Assembly (NCBI GenBank): GCA_964426755.1
Contig: CAYRRR010000001.1
Coordinates: 1-64,000 of the forward strand
DNA: 64,000 bases
From: CAYRRR01 sp964426755
GTDB lineage: Bacteria > Patescibacteriota > Saccharimonadia > Saccharimonadales > JAGQNJ01
Direction of reading: 5' to 3'
Numbering within the stretch: position 1 is the stretch's first letter; each line of letters starts with the position of its first letter. The translations under genes and the position numbers were made by a program. Below, one piece after another: positions 25,617-34,307 of the stretch. The notes under the pieces are model-generated. The model saw only the letters and a list, made by a program, of their open reading frames with translations, ran no database searches and was not told the DNA's origin.

Positions 25617-25927
25617 CTTCATCCCCTTGTTCGGTTCAGTCTTTCAAAGAACAACCAGAGCATTTCTCCAGAATTACGTATAAAATACCATAAAAACAAT
25701 AATTAGTCTAGGCTTTGAGTAGGCAGCGAAGTTCTCAGCGTAATAAACACCTCATAAATCTTTGGGTGGTTGCAACCTCAATACTGTCTTACTGTCGTAA
25801 GTCACAATGCATACGAGTAGCGGCAAGTATCCTGAAGAAGAAATTGATTAGTGATTATTATTTTTTTCTTGCATTTTAAGTTTTAGGGCGTATAAATAGA
25901 ATTAATAGTGCGTTTTAGGGGTTGTCC
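25617..25927. other. Divergent intergenic region
   Basis: About 310 bases between divergent genes. It holds the leader of the minus gene (AT-rich, TATACG-like -10 near 25680) and, before the plus gene, an AT-rich tract with TATAAATAG at ~25892. No gene seen. Confidence 0.4.
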
Positions 25928-26464
25928 ATGTTGAAGAAAATTATTGGTGGAGTGATAGTGCTGGTAATAGGTGGGACAACCTTTGCAATTAACCAAACAG
26001 ATGTAGTTAATAATTTTGCTGATAACACTGGTCTAAGTCAAGAACAGGCAGAGCAGTACATTAATAATATTCCAGAAGAAGAACTGGATACTTTTTCTAA
26101 TGCCGGTCAATCTTTTATAGATGATGGTAACAGCATACAGAGCACTGTGTCTATCATTGATTGTATTAATTATGAATATGAATGGGAAACGCCCGTTCTC
26201 AGTTGTACCGAAGGAAAAAAGCAGCTAAATACTATTGCTATTGACGAGATAAAATTAGGGAGATGCTATCAAGCATTGGATACTGATTTAGGAAATGCAG
26301 CTAGGTCAAAAATAAGTGAGTGCATAAGCGATATTGACAAAGTTAACTCGGACTTTGATTTACCGATAGTGTCCGCATTGATGGATAGGCAACAGATAGA
26401 TAAGCAAAAAAAGACAAATATCTACACGAAATCAATACTACAAGCAGCATTACAGGCTAATTAG
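25928..26464 (+). CDS. Exported hypothetical protein with four cysteines
   Basis: 178 residues from ATG 25928 (MLKKIIGGVIV); a TTG two codons upstream is also possible. The N-terminal helix ends near TFAINQT, so it is exported or anchored. Then an acidic helical segment (NTGLSQEQAEQYINNIPEEELDTFSNAGQ), and Cys residues in IIDCINYEY, VLSCTEG, LGRCYQAL and ISECISD that could form two disulfides. AT-rich. Followed after 18 bases by another exported protein; the two may form an operon. Not recognised. Confidence 0.7.
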   Translation: MLKKIIGGVIVLVIGGTTFAINQTDVVNNFADNTGLSQEQAEQYINNIPEEELDTFSNAGQSFIDDGNSIQSTVSIIDCINYEYEWETPVLSCTEGKKQLNTIAIDEIKLGRCYQALDTDLGNAARSKISECISDIDKVNSDFDLPIVSALMDRQQIDKQKKTNIYTKSILQAALQAN

Positions 26465-26482
26465 GCAAAGGAGGGGGTGGAG

Positions 26483-27076
26483 ATGTTAAATAAAACTAAA
26501 ACATTGTATTCCGGGTTGTCTAATTTAGGAAAGATTAGTCTGTGGGCGGCGATAGGTGTCGTCATTTTTGGCTCAATGATAACTAGCGCTGCACCCAATG
26601 ATCAAAGTTACCTCCACCAGCCATCCGATAAGATAGCTGCAGATGGACAAGAATCACGAGAAGAGAAAAAGCTCGAAAACATGCATGTAGAAATATCTTT
26701 TGATAAAACAGAAATAAAGGATAATAACCTAGAGTCTGGTAAAACAATACTACGTACAGCTGGTGAAAATGGCTTAAAAGTTGTCACCTATGAAGTTATC
26801 TATATTGACGGTAAAGAAATCGATCGGCGTTCGGTAAAAGAGGAAATTATCAAAGAACCAACCACGCAATTAATCGCAATTGGCACATATATTGCGCCCG
26901 CCCCACAGCCAACGCCACGGTCCCAACCTGAATCAAACTGCGACCCAAATTATACTCCTTGCATCCCTAACGTTAGATATGATTTAGATTGCACTGATAT
27001 AGATGTAACGGTTACCGTCATAGGCACAGATCGACATCGACTTGATAGAGATAAAGATGGTTTGGGGTGTGAGTAG
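26483..27076 (+). CDS. Exported protein with G5-like and Excalibur domains
   Basis: About 197 residues (ATG 26483; GTG 26477 also in frame, both after AAAGGAGGG). Membrane helix/signal ~17-38. Residues ~85-135 (TILRTAGENGLKVVTYEVIYIDGKEIDRR) resemble a G5 domain, a fold that binds wall glycans. The C-terminus CDPNYTPCIPNV...DLDCTDI...HRLDRDKDGLGCE is an Excalibur calcium-binding domain (DxDxDGxxCE). This combination is common in Gram-positive wall-binding proteins and nucleases; no catalytic domain is present here, so a wall- or Ca2+-binding surface role is likely. Confidence 0.8.
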   Translation: MLNKTKTLYSGLSNLGKISLWAAIGVVIFGSMITSAAPNDQSYLHQPSDKIAADGQESREEKKLENMHVEISFDKTEIKDNNLESGKTILRTAGENGLKVVTYEVIYIDGKEIDRRSVKEEIIKEPTTQLIAIGTYIAPAPQPTPRSQPESNCDPNYTPCIPNVRYDLDCTDIDVTVTVIGTDRHRLDRDKDGLGCE

Positions 27077-27082
27077 CGCGGC

Positions 27083-27229
27083 ATGATACAGATTTCGAAA
27101 ACTGAAGTTAAACGGGCCGATTTTGCTTTTAATGCGGAGTTAATTAATCGTCGCGTATATAAGGTCTGGTTTTTTGGGGTATTATTAAGAGCTTACCAGT
27201 GGAAGAATCAGTCCAGAAGAGCTACTTAA
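27083..27229 (+). CDS. Short ORF of uncertain status
   Basis: 48 codons starting 6 bases after the Excalibur gene: MIQISKTEVKRADFAFNAEL is coding-like, but the second half (AYQWKNQSRRAT) is less so, and the surrounding 240 bases contain no other gene. It could be a small protein or the remnant of a longer decayed gene. No ribosome binding site stands out. Confidence 0.3.
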   Translation: MIQISKTEVKRADFAFNAELINRRVYKVWFFGVLLRAYQWKNQSRRAT

Positions 27230-27381
27230 AAGTTCGTTTGAGTTTTGTTGAGCAAAGAGTTGCTGGAATCTATATTGTTTGAGTTTGAGCTTACTGCCAT
27301 TCAGCACTACTTTTCAAATTTTGAGCAGGTGATACGGGCACAGCTCAACTAATTTGCATAATGCTAAAGGTCGTTGCGCTA

Positions 27382-27410
27382 TTGACATAAGTATAAAAAT
27401 ATAGTAGTAT
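27382..27410 (+). promoter_or_regulatory. Consensus sigma70 promoter
   Basis: TTGACA (27382-27387), 17-bp spacer, TAGTAT (27405-27410); it gives a leader of about 50 nt for the gene at 27473. Confidence 0.65.
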
Positions 27411-27472
27411 ATTTGTGTTCCGAAAGGAATTTGAGAGGAAAATGGCACTTTAGTAGAAAGTTGGTGATAGCG

Positions 27473-27982
27473 TTGGCTCATACGCCGACCATGAAGCAGC
27501 GGATCGAAGCGCTGTATGACGATGACAAGATCTCGCGGGAGCAATTCTACGAGCTTATGCATCGTGAACGCTACGTCCGCGGGGCGTTGACCGCGCTGAA
27601 GCCCAAGCTTGGCGAGAGCTTTGATGACTTCCTGTCACGCAGCTACGACCATGCCGAGTGCAAAGGTCGTCAGCACAGGTGGGATGAAGTCGACGTCATG
27701 CTCGACTATCGCCCCATCGGCGCTGCGTTCTATGAGACAGAGCGCTGCGAGCGTTGTGGGATGATCAAGGTCATCATTGTCAACGGTCTCGGTCAGAAAG
27801 ACCGGAACGATTACAAGTCGCCCGAAGGCTACTCCTTCAAGGGCGTCAAGACATCCAAGAGTGACTGGAAGGTCCTGCTTCGCTACAAGAAGCTTGACCA
27901 CCAGCTTGCGATGCTCGAACAAGGGCTGACGCAAGCCGAGCCGGACAACGTTGTTCATCTTGACCGAGGAAGGACAGCTTGA
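27473..27982 (+). CDS. Hypothetical cytoplasmic protein with a CxxC pair, GC-rich
   Basis: About 169 residues. Starts TTG 27473, GTG 27464 and ATG 27491 are all in frame; TTG is chosen for the GGTGAT just before it, with low certainty. N-terminal helices (MKQRIEALYDDDKISREQFYELMHRERYVRGALTAL), then ECKGRQHRW and ERCERCGMIKVIIV, where C, H and CxxC could bind zinc, and a basic helical end. Codon use is clearly GC-rich compared with neighbours, and the gene has its own strong promoter and a double palindromic 3' end: a stand-alone, probably acquired unit. Not recognised. Confidence 0.65.
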   Translation: MAHTPTMKQRIEALYDDDKISREQFYELMHRERYVRGALTALKPKLGESFDDFLSRSYDHAECKGRQHRWDEVDVMLDYRPIGAAFYETERCERCGMIKVIIVNGLGQKDRNDYKSPEGYSFKGVKTSKSDWKVLLRYKKLDHQLAMLEQGLTQAEPDNVVHLDRGRTA

Positions 27983-27988
27983 GGTTGC

Positions 27989-28036
27989 CGCGGGGGTGGT
28001 ACAGTTTTGGTATTAGTATCAAACCCCACCCCCGCG
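27989..28036 (+). other. Long GC-rich hairpin after the gene at 27473
   Basis: CGCGGGGGTGG (27989-27999) pairs with CCACCCCCGCG (28026-28036), 11 bp, enclosing TTTGGTAT/ATCAAA. No T tract; a second, classical terminator follows at 28083. Confidence 0.65.
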
Positions 28037-28082
28037 CAGCGACCCTGATTACGCATTTTCCTCTCAATTAAATCACGTTATC

Positions 28083-28115
28083 AAAAAGACCCTCAGGGAA
28101 AAGGGTCTTTTTTTT
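28083..28115. terminator. Bidirectional terminator
   Basis: AAAAAGACCCT, loop CAGGGAAA, AGGGTCTTTTTTTT. It serves the plus-strand gene; on the minus strand a shorter T run follows, so it may also close the convergent CAP-domain gene. Confidence 0.8.
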
Positions 28116-28143
28116 GTTTACTGCAATTAAAGATAGGTAATCA

Positions 28144-29229
28144 CTACTTATTAGCGCAGGCACCTTTACACTGGGCAAATAGCTGGGTTGTCCACACTAA
28201 TACCCATGGATTAGAAGGGTGTTTATAGGTCATTGCGCCAACGCCCACTCGCTGATATTCTGGCCGAAGAATGTTCTCACGGTGACTGGGGCTGTTCATA
28301 TAGGCATGGAAGATACTGGCAGAGTCGCCGCCATAGCCGATATTTTCGCCTATTTTTTTATACCAACCAGTACCACAGTTATTTTCTACTGGTCCTATTA
28401 AAGAGCTGTGGCTTAATACATTAGTTTTGGCCATATGGTTGGTCCATTTACGAGCCGCAGTAGTTAAGCACTCTGAGCGACCAAGTGTTGACAGGCCACG
28501 TGCTCGCCGTTCGTTGTTAATCTTATTTATTTGATCATGCTCTATGGCTTCACCGCTTGACCCGCCCCCGGCGCTTGCTTTAGGAATAAAGCTAACGCGA
28601 CCGCCGACTGATGATGTTGGCTTGCTGTCTTTCTGTGGTGTAAATTCGGGTACAAGCTCGTCTGAAACGGTTTGGTTAGCAGTGTCACAAACCGCGTTTA
28701 AAATTTGTTCGGCTTGCTTGAGTCCTTCGCTCGATTGATTATCTTCAGAAACTAACACTTCTGTTGAGCCGTTGTTGGAGAGCATGAGCTGTTTGTTGTT
28801 GCCAACCGAGGTTTTGATGTTGCTGGCATTAGTTGCACCCGATGCTGGATTTTTACTCTTAACATCAGATACTATTTTTTGAACTTCTTCTTGTGATAAT
28901 TGTACGACCTTAATGTCACCTTCGTCTTCAGGCGTACAGTAAACCGTGCCTGACGTTGTTACGTTAATAGATTTACCGCGTGATTCATGAATCGTGTTGC
29001 CGGCCTCGTCTTTGGCGATAGACATTGGTTTTTCTTCGCCAAGACTTAAGGCTAAGCTAGCCGTCGGCAGATTAAGGCTTAAATTTTGCTTAGCAGACTG
29101 GGCAGAAATCAACCGAATGGCAAATACGCCAACAATTGCTATTGCTGTAATAACAATAAATTTTTGATTCCGCGATAAGTTTTTAAAGAGGTTAGTACTC
29201 TTTGTGGTGGTTTTTATTTTTTTGGCCAT
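28144..29229 (-). CDS. Exported CAP-domain (SCP/PR-1) protein
   Basis: 361 residues. Basic start, then a membrane helix (~27-45). Residues ~50-225 are hydrophilic with no known fold. The CAP domain is C-terminal (~232-355): IEHDQINKINNERRARGLSTL, KWTNHMAKTNVLSHSS (His), GENIGYG, AYMNSPSHRENIL (HRENIL motif) and VGVGAMTYKHPSNPWVLVWTTQLFA. Cysteine pairs (ECLTTAA/NNCGTGW/QCKGAC) may give disulfides. Bacterial CAP proteins are secreted, often calcium- or lipid-binding; the function here is unknown but the position is extracellular. Convergent with the GC-rich gene at 27473. Confidence 0.85.
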   Translation of the reverse strand: MAKKIKTTTKSTNLFKNLSRNQKFIVITAIAIVGVFAIRLISAQSAKQNLSLNLPTASLALSLGEEKPMSIAKDEAGNTIHESRGKSINVTTSGTVYCTPEDEGDIKVVQLSQEEVQKIVSDVKSKNPASGATNASNIKTSVGNNKQLMLSNNGSTEVLVSEDNQSSEGLKQAEQILNAVCDTANQTVSDELVPEFTPQKDSKPTSSVGGRVSFIPKASAGGGSSGEAIEHDQINKINNERRARGLSTLGRSECLTTAARKWTNHMAKTNVLSHSSLIGPVENNCGTGWYKKIGENIGYGGDSASIFHAYMNSPSHRENILRPEYQRVGVGAMTYKHPSNPWVLVWTTQLFAQCKGACANK

Positions 29230-29256
29230 TTTTATTCCTTATAAATTATGAGGAGT

Positions 29257-29283
29257 ATTATACCACTTATGCTTGAAAGTCAA
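29257..29283 (-). promoter_or_regulatory. Promoter of the CAP-domain gene
   Basis: Minus strand: TTGACT, 15-bp spacer, TATAAT, about 28 bases before the start codon. Confidence 0.5.
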
Positions 29284-29530
29284 CAAATATCCTTACGATT
29301 TCGCCGCTGTTACGGCTCGTCAGCGTAGCTGTTACTCTACGGATCGTTAGGAGGAGATTGCAGGGTGAACGGCCAAGGCCATCCAGCGCAAGCAATCCCA
29401 CTCCCGTGAGAGATTAATGGTGTCTCCCAACCAAATCGATTCGTTTCTTTTGTGATTGCTCACTAAAAGCGTACGAATTACCTACTCGATCAAATAGGCT
29501 CCACATTCCCAAAGAGGCTAGCTGTGAAAG
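29284..29530. other. Structured non-coding region
   Basis: No gene. Contains a nested palindrome at ~29352-29406 (GGAG...GATTGC ... GGCC AA GGCC ... GCAATC...CTCC) and GCTGTTACGGC-type inverted repeats at ~29307-29345. It lies just after the GC-rich minus-strand gene and may be its structured 3' end. Confidence 0.4.
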
Positions 29531-31009
29531 CTAGGAAGCAGCACCGCTGGTGGTCTGTTGGCGCTTGACCAATTCGTCCGTCAGCACCTTGATGCAATTG
29601 CCCAACTGAGCTGGAGTCAGCTCGCTGAGCTCATTGCCGCAGTCGGCGTTGATGGGCTCCTCGGGATCCTTCTGGTTGCTTTCGCTAGAAGGTCCGATGT
29701 TGACCAGCTTTGGACGGATGTTGTTGCCGGCGCTGATGTCCAGCCTGTAAACGACCCGTCCGTTCAGCTCACCGAAGGCGCGCCAGAGATCTCCGTCCAC
29801 GGGGGTGAACTCAATGAGCTTACCGCCGTTGGAGATGAACGTCCCCGCATTGGTTGCGAGAAAGTTCCGCGCGTCGGCNNNNNNNNNNNNNNNNNNNNNN
29901 NNNNNNNNNNNNNNNNNNNNNNNNNNNNNNNNNNNNNNNNNNNNNNNNNNNNNNNNNNNNNNNNNNNNNNNNNNNNNNTACACCGGTCCGGGGAGCTGAC
30001 CTGGCTTGATCTCACTGAAATGCTCCAGCTTGGTCTTGCCGTTGTCGCCCCGTACGGTCACGATGCCGCCTGCAGTGTCAACCGTTCTGTCACGGAAGTA
30101 TACCTGACGTGTCATGGGGATCACCACGATTGGTTCTTTGCCGTCGCAGTAACCCCACACGTCGGTGATACTCCAGCGCAAGGCCGGAAACTTTTCAGCC
30201 AACAGGTTTGGCAAGCTATTCATTCGTTCTCCACCGAAGGCTCGGTCGAGCTCGAACTCCTTATCAAACAGGCACTGTGCGGGCTGGCCAGAGCCTTCCC
30301 ATTCAGCGACGCCTGCCATGGGCTGTTGTCTGCCGGTGCCGTCCATGATGCCGCTCCACCGCGCTTGCTGTTCGCCACCTGCGTTGAGGTAGGTCAGTGT
30401 GTCGGCGTTGAGGCTCACACGGTTGGTGTCGCCAGTGGTGCGCCTGAGGGCAATCCTGGCGCCATCGAGCGAACCGACGCGTGCATCCCAGCCTGCTTCA
30501 CTGAGCGCTCCCTGCTTGATGCAGCTGGGGACGTCAGCTCCGCCGACCAAATCGCAATTGTCGGAGTCGCTCTGCCGTGCATCGTCGAACAGGCGTTCGA
30601 TTGATGCTGGGGGTTCATCGGTGTCAGTGACGTAGAACGTCGTTGCGGTGTTGTAGTACCGCCCGAAGTCCTTGTCGTTGTCCCACTCGACACGAACGAC
30701 CTGACAGATCATTGCGAGCGCCAACACAAGGCTGACAACTGCAAGCATGTTCGAGATGGTGTGACCGTCTTGCTCATCAAGCCATTCAGCAGCCAAGATC
30801 GCTCCTGTGCCGATGAAGCCGATGGTCAGTATGACCCAGAGCCAGCCGCCACCCGACAGGATGTTGGCCATCAGCATCTGGTCCATTGTCTGACCCCACG
30901 TCGTACCCGAGAAGAACGCGGCGATGATGCCACGCACGACCAAGTACAGGGCGGGAAGCCAGAGCCACCACGCTGCAAGCGTGAGGACTCTTTTGATCCA
31001 GTTGTTCAC
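29531..31009 (-). CDS. Large membrane protein, GC-rich, interrupted by an assembly gap
   Basis: About 490 residues including 34 unknown ones (N gap 29879-29978, whose true length is unknown). GTG start at 31009 chosen for AAAGGAA upstream; the frame extends further but without a site. Three membrane helices at ~7-30, ~48-68 and ~85-105, then a large domain probably outside (YYNTATTFYVTDTDEPPASIERLFDDARQ..., CDLVGGADVPSC, EWEGSGQPAQCLFDKEFEL, VWGYCDGKEPIVVIPMTRQVYF). Cysteines come in pairs. Gly/Ala/Arg-rich, GC-rich codons unlike the flanking genes. Not recognised; it may belong to an acquired element. Confidence 0.65.
   Translation of the reverse strand: MNNWIKRVLTLAAWWLWLPALYLVVRGIIAAFFSGTTWGQTMDQMLMANILSGGGWLWVILTIGFIGTGAILAAEWLDEQDGHTISNMLAVVSLVLALAMICQVVRVEWDNDKDFGRYYNTATTFYVTDTDEPPASIERLFDDARQSDSDNCDLVGGADVPSCIKQGALSEAGWDARVGSLDGARIALRRTTGDTNRVSLNADTLTYLNAGGEQQARWSGIMDGTGRQQPMAGVAEWEGSGQPAQCLFDKEFELDRAFGGERMNSLPNLLAEKFPALRWSITDVWGYCDGKEPIVVIPMTRQVYFRDRTVDTAGGIVTVRGDNGKTKLEHFSEIKPGQLPGPVXXXXXXXXXXXXXXXXXXXXXXXXXXXXXXXXXXADARNFLATNAGTFISNGGKLIEFTPVDGDLWRAFGELNGRVVYRLDISAGNNIRPKLVNIGPSSESNQKDPEEPINADCGNELSELTPAQLGNCIKVLTDELVKRQQTTSGAAS
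29879..29978. other. Assembly gap (100 N)
   Basis: Exactly 100 N inside the membrane-protein gene. The reading frame happens to continue on both sides, but frame and length across the gap cannot be trusted. Confidence 0.95.
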
Positions 31010-31158
31010 TGGGGTTCCTTTCTCTCTCTGATTGGGAATGTACAAGGTTATAACGCTCCACAGCGTGGGGGAAGTCCACCCATCTCTGTATTTCGCCCAC
31101 ACCTGAACGCCAGAAACGGAATGACTTTTATTCGCAACTGATATTAGCCCAAATCTAT

Positions 31159-31188
31159 ATTATAACATAATATATAGTACTGGGTCAA
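31159..31188 (-). promoter_or_regulatory. Promoter of the GC-rich membrane-protein gene
   Basis: Minus strand: TTGACC, 18-bp spacer, TATAAT; leader of about 140 nt. Confidence 0.6.
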
Positions 31189-31238
31189 TGTTTTAGGTTG
31201 TTTATAAGGGTATAAAAAATGCCTCCTTTTTGCCTTAG

Positions 31239-31340
31239 TTAAACGTTCGCCTTAGGGTGCGATTGTTTATCCATGGCAGGAGACGATGTGATGGGTCTGC
31301 TTCTGCGATGCTTGGACAATGCCTTGTCGGTGACCGCCAT
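31239..31340 (-). CDS. Possible small basic protein (33 aa)
   Basis: Begins MAVTDKALSKHRRSRP and ends QSHPKANV. It lies 54 bases downstream of a near-perfect promoter (31394-31421) and has the GC-rich codon style of the atypical gene class. No strong ribosome binding site. It could also be a chance ORF in a small RNA transcribed from that promoter. Confidence 0.4.
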   Translation of the reverse strand: MAVTDKALSKHRRSRPITSSPAMDKQSHPKANV

Positions 31341-31393
31341 AGTCACTTCATGCTAACTGGTGCGGTCAGAATCTTACGATTCCGGTAATTGTC

Positions 31394-31421
31394 ATTATAG
31401 CACGTAAACAAGATATGTCAA
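31394..31421 (-). promoter_or_regulatory. Consensus promoter behind typA
   Basis: Minus strand: TTGACA, 16-bp spacer, TATAAT, immediately after the typA stop codon; it drives whatever lies at 31190-31390 (small ORF or RNA). Confidence 0.65.
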
Positions 31422-31426
31422 GTAGT

Positions 31427-33244
31427 TTATTTCTTTTTGCGCTTGTTGGGGTCGAGTTCGCGCTTGCGGAGGCGCAATGATTTTGGCGTGACCTCTAATA
31501 GCTCGTCATTCTCGATAAAATCGAGACACTGTTCAAGGCTTAAAATTGTCGGCGGCGTTAACTGAACAACACCATCGCTAGATGAGCTACGCATGTTGGT
31601 TAGTTGCTTGGCGCGACAGACATTAATAATCATATCGTCACCACGTTTATTTAGTCCCACGATTTGTCCGGCGTAGACTTTTTCTGCCGGGCCGACAAAA
31701 CATATGCCGCGTTCTTGAGCGGTTTGCAAAGCATAAGGCGTAGTTGTTCCGGTCTCGTGTGCAATCAAAACGCCGTTGCGTAGCTGCGGCAGGGGTGCGC
31801 CCACTGGTTGATGACCAATCATCAGGCTGTCCATGACAATTGTGCCTTTGGTGTTGGTCATTAGCACGTTACGCAGGCCAAGCAGGGCGCGGGTGGGGAG
31901 TTCGTAAACCAGCTTGGTAACGTCTTTCGGGCTGGCAAATTGTTCTTTCAAGATAGCCCGTCGCGAACCAAGCTCCATTTGTACCGTGCCGACGTGTTCG
32001 GCCGGAACCTCAATTATTAACTCTTCAACCGGCTCTTCTGTAACGCCATTATGTTCACGAGTGATAACTTGCGGCCGGCCAACCTCAAACTCATAACCTT
32101 CACGGCGCATTGTCTCGATTAAAACACTTAAATGCAGTTCACCACGGCCCGAAACCAAAAAGCCAATTTGTTCATCTTCAACTTGCAAGCCGATGTTGCT
32201 TTCGAGCTCTTTGTGCAAGCGCTCGCCAATCTGGCGTGACGTGCTAAATTCTCCCTCGGTGCCTTTAAATGGCGAGGTGTTTGGCCCAAGGTAAATCTTT
32301 AGCGTTGGTGCTTCAATCTCAATAACCGGCAATGCTTCTGGCTGGTCTGCGTCGGCTATTGTTTCGCCAATTTGAGCGTCGGCCACGCCGGTTAGTTGCA
32401 CAATATCACCGGCAACACCTTCGCTAACCTCAGACTTGCTGACGCCATGACTCATGAGTACGTTTTCTACCCGAGCTTTTGTTTGCGAGCCATCTTTTTT
32501 GCATAACGTTACTGCCGCACCGGGTTTGATGGTACCGCGCGAAATGCGACCAATGGCATACTTACCCTTAAAGGTGTCCCAGGCAAGGGCAGTGACCAAC
32601 ATTTGAAATGGTTTGGTTAGTTCAATCGATGGGGCAGGGACGTGCTTAATAATGGCGTCAAAAATGACTGACAGATCTGAATCGGCCTCGGTGTTGGTAG
32701 GCGGCGTATCCCAAGCTTTGCCGGCTCGCCCAATAGCGTAGTAAACAGGGTAATGAAGCTGATCTTCATGTACTGCTAACTCTAAAAACAGATCGGCTAG
32801 TTCGTCTTCGACTTCGGCGATACGGCTGCCTGGCTTGTCAATTTTGTTGATGATGACGATGGGCTTCAGTTCACTGGCCAGTGCCTTACCAAGTACAAAG
32901 CGAGTTTGCGGCATGGGGCCTTCTTGGGAGTCGACAATTAAAATACAGCCATCAGCCATGTTTAGGGTGCGCTCAACTTCGCCAGAAAAATCGGCATGCC
33001 CGGGCGTATCAATAATGTTGATGCGATAGTCGTCATGTTGAACAGCCGTTACTTTTGCTGTAATGGTAATACCGCGCTCGCGCTCTTGGTCGCCACTATC
33101 CATAATAAGCTCTTGGCTCATCTCGGTTTGATTGTCTCTGAACGTTTTTGATTGCTTTAAGAGGCCGTCAACCATGGTTGTCTTGCCATGATCCACGTGT
33201 GCAATAATCGCAATGTTTCTAATTTTACTTGGGTCTTGTTTCAT
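31427..33244 (-). CDS. typA: GTP-binding protein TypA/BipA
   Basis: Ribosome-associated translational GTPase involved in 50S assembly and stress growth. 605 residues, family length. G1 AHVDHGKTT (~12-20), switch I with RERGITI, G3 DTPGHADFSGEVERTL, G4 NKIDKPG, then EF-Tu-like domain II and the C-terminal BipA domains (GRGELHLSVLIETMRREGYEFEVGRPQVI; NKRGDDMIINVCRAKQLTNMRSS). Start at 33244 (MKQDPSKIRNIAIIAHVDHG); the ATG overlaps the stop of an upstream ORF as ATGA. The upstream ORF holds a second copy of the first 54 bases of the gene. Confidence 0.96.
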   Translation of the reverse strand: MKQDPSKIRNIAIIAHVDHGKTTMVDGLLKQSKTFRDNQTEMSQELIMDSGDQERERGITITAKVTAVQHDDYRINIIDTPGHADFSGEVERTLNMADGCILIVDSQEGPMPQTRFVLGKALASELKPIVIINKIDKPGSRIAEVEDELADLFLELAVHEDQLHYPVYYAIGRAGKAWDTPPTNTEADSDLSVIFDAIIKHVPAPSIELTKPFQMLVTALAWDTFKGKYAIGRISRGTIKPGAAVTLCKKDGSQTKARVENVLMSHGVSKSEVSEGVAGDIVQLTGVADAQIGETIADADQPEALPVIEIEAPTLKIYLGPNTSPFKGTEGEFSTSRQIGERLHKELESNIGLQVEDEQIGFLVSGRGELHLSVLIETMRREGYEFEVGRPQVITREHNGVTEEPVEELIIEVPAEHVGTVQMELGSRRAILKEQFASPKDVTKLVYELPTRALLGLRNVLMTNTKGTIVMDSLMIGHQPVGAPLPQLRNGVLIAHETGTTTPYALQTAQERGICFVGPAEKVYAGQIVGLNKRGDDMIINVCRAKQLTNMRSSSSDGVVQLTPPTILSLEQCLDFIENDELLEVTPKSLRLRKRELDPNKRKKK

Positions 33245-33390
33245 TGCGTAGCCTTGTTTTTGGGAAGAGCAGCCCGACAAAATGTCGCATCATTTTGCCG
33301 GCGCGATGAGAAACCTGCTTGCAGGTGTCTCATTACATCCACGTGTGCAATAATCGCAATGTTCCTCATTTTGCTCGGGTCTTGTTTCAT
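33241..33390 (-). CDS. Upstream ORF carrying a duplicated typA start
   Basis: 49 codons: MKQDPSKMRNIAIIAHVDV, the same as the TypA N-terminus with I8 to M, then translation runs through the double-hairpin repeat (MRHLQAGFSSRRQND...) and stops at TGA overlapping the typA ATG (ATGA). It follows TATAAT at ~33436-33441. So the original start of typA appears separated from the gene by the insertion, and a second start lies after it. Translation of this ORF may be coupled to typA. Confidence 0.6.
   Translation of the reverse strand: MKQDPSKMRNIAIIAHVDVMRHLQAGFSSRRQNDATFCRAALPKNKATQ
33272..33333 (+). repeat. Double-hairpin dispersed repeat, copy 2 (in the typA leader)
   Basis: GCCCGACAAAATG/CATTTTGCCGGC, then GATGAGAAACCTGC/GCAGGTGTCTCAT. 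62 bases, closely like 19171-19230. Flanked by the two copies of the typA start (33191-33244 and 33337-33390). Confidence 0.7.
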
Positions 33391-33508
33391 AAAAAATAAA
33401 AAAGCGCTTGTCTTTAGCGCCATACCTATCATTTATATTATACCATAACGCAATAAAACTGCATACATTTCGTGCGCGTCCTTCGAGCATGTATGATTAA
33501 AGCAGAAC

Positions 33509-34300
33509 ATGGATAGGTTAATTCATAAGTGGTTGAGGGTGCCGTATGCCTTACATGCTACTGTGCATAGGTCACTAGTCAAGCCAAAAGCGACGGTCAT
33601 TTTGATTCATGGTATCGGCAACACTAACAAGACATGGGCGGATCTAGTGAAGCAAATGCCGCCGGATGTGCGCGTAATTACCGTTGATTTGCTTGGTTTT
33701 GGCCAATCACCGCACCCGGACTGGGCTATTTATAATACAAAAACGCAGGCTCGTTCGGTTATCGCAACGCTCGTAAAACAACGGATTTACGGCAAGGTGA
33801 TTATAGTCGGACATTCGTTAGGGTCGCTGGTTGCAATCGAGGTTGCCAAGCGTTATAAACCCATCGTATCGCGATTGATTCTTTGCAGCCCTCCGCTGTA
33901 TAAGTCCGAACAAAAAGACAAGCGAATGCTACCTGTTGCAGACGATGCATTGCGTCGCATCTATCGCCAGGCTATCAAACATCCGTCATTGCTTGTACGG
34001 GTGGCGCGCTTGGCTAAAAAATATCGTTTAAGCGATAAAACAAGCAGCATCACCGACGAGAGTTTATTTACCTATCTGGCGACTCTCGAGGCGGCTATCA
34101 TAAACCAAACGTCTTTAGACGATGCAATGGATTTGCAGATTCCGATCACGGTCATTCGCGGGAGGCTCGATCCATTGGTGGTGCCCGCAAACCTCAAGCT
34201 GTTAGCCAAAACCAGTCCCAAGGTAAAACTCAAGACAATTTCGGCAGCGCACGAACTTAACAAAAAATATTTCTCAGCCATCTTACCCGAACTACAATAA
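33509..34300 (+). CDS. Alpha/beta hydrolase
   Basis: 263 residues, cytoplasmic. VILIHGIGNTNKTW (oxyanion hole, ~30-43), VDLLGFGQSPHPDW, nucleophile elbow VGHSLGSLVAIEVAKRY (~109-125), IPITVIRGRLDPLVVPANL (catalytic Asp) and a late AAHELNKKYF (catalytic His). Close in style to MhpC/BioH-like hydrolases; the substrate is unknown. TATGAT ends 11 bases before the ATG, with no ribosome binding site. Confidence 0.85.
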   Translation: MDRLIHKWLRVPYALHATVHRSLVKPKATVILIHGIGNTNKTWADLVKQMPPDVRVITVDLLGFGQSPHPDWAIYNTKTQARSVIATLVKQRIYGKVIIVGHSLGSLVAIEVAKRYKPIVSRLILCSPPLYKSEQKDKRMLPVADDALRRIYRQAIKHPSLLVRVARLAKKYRLSDKTSSITDESLFTYLATLEAAIINQTSLDDAMDLQIPITVIRGRLDPLVVPANLKLLAKTSPKVKLKTISAAHELNKKYFSAILPELQ

Positions 34301-34307
34301 TCAAAAA

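Noticed and set aside
29558..30604. 348-codon plus-strand ORF opposite the GC-rich membrane gene
   Set aside because: It is open because of GC-biased codons on the other strand and crosses the N gap; the minus gene has promoter, ribosome site and membrane helices.
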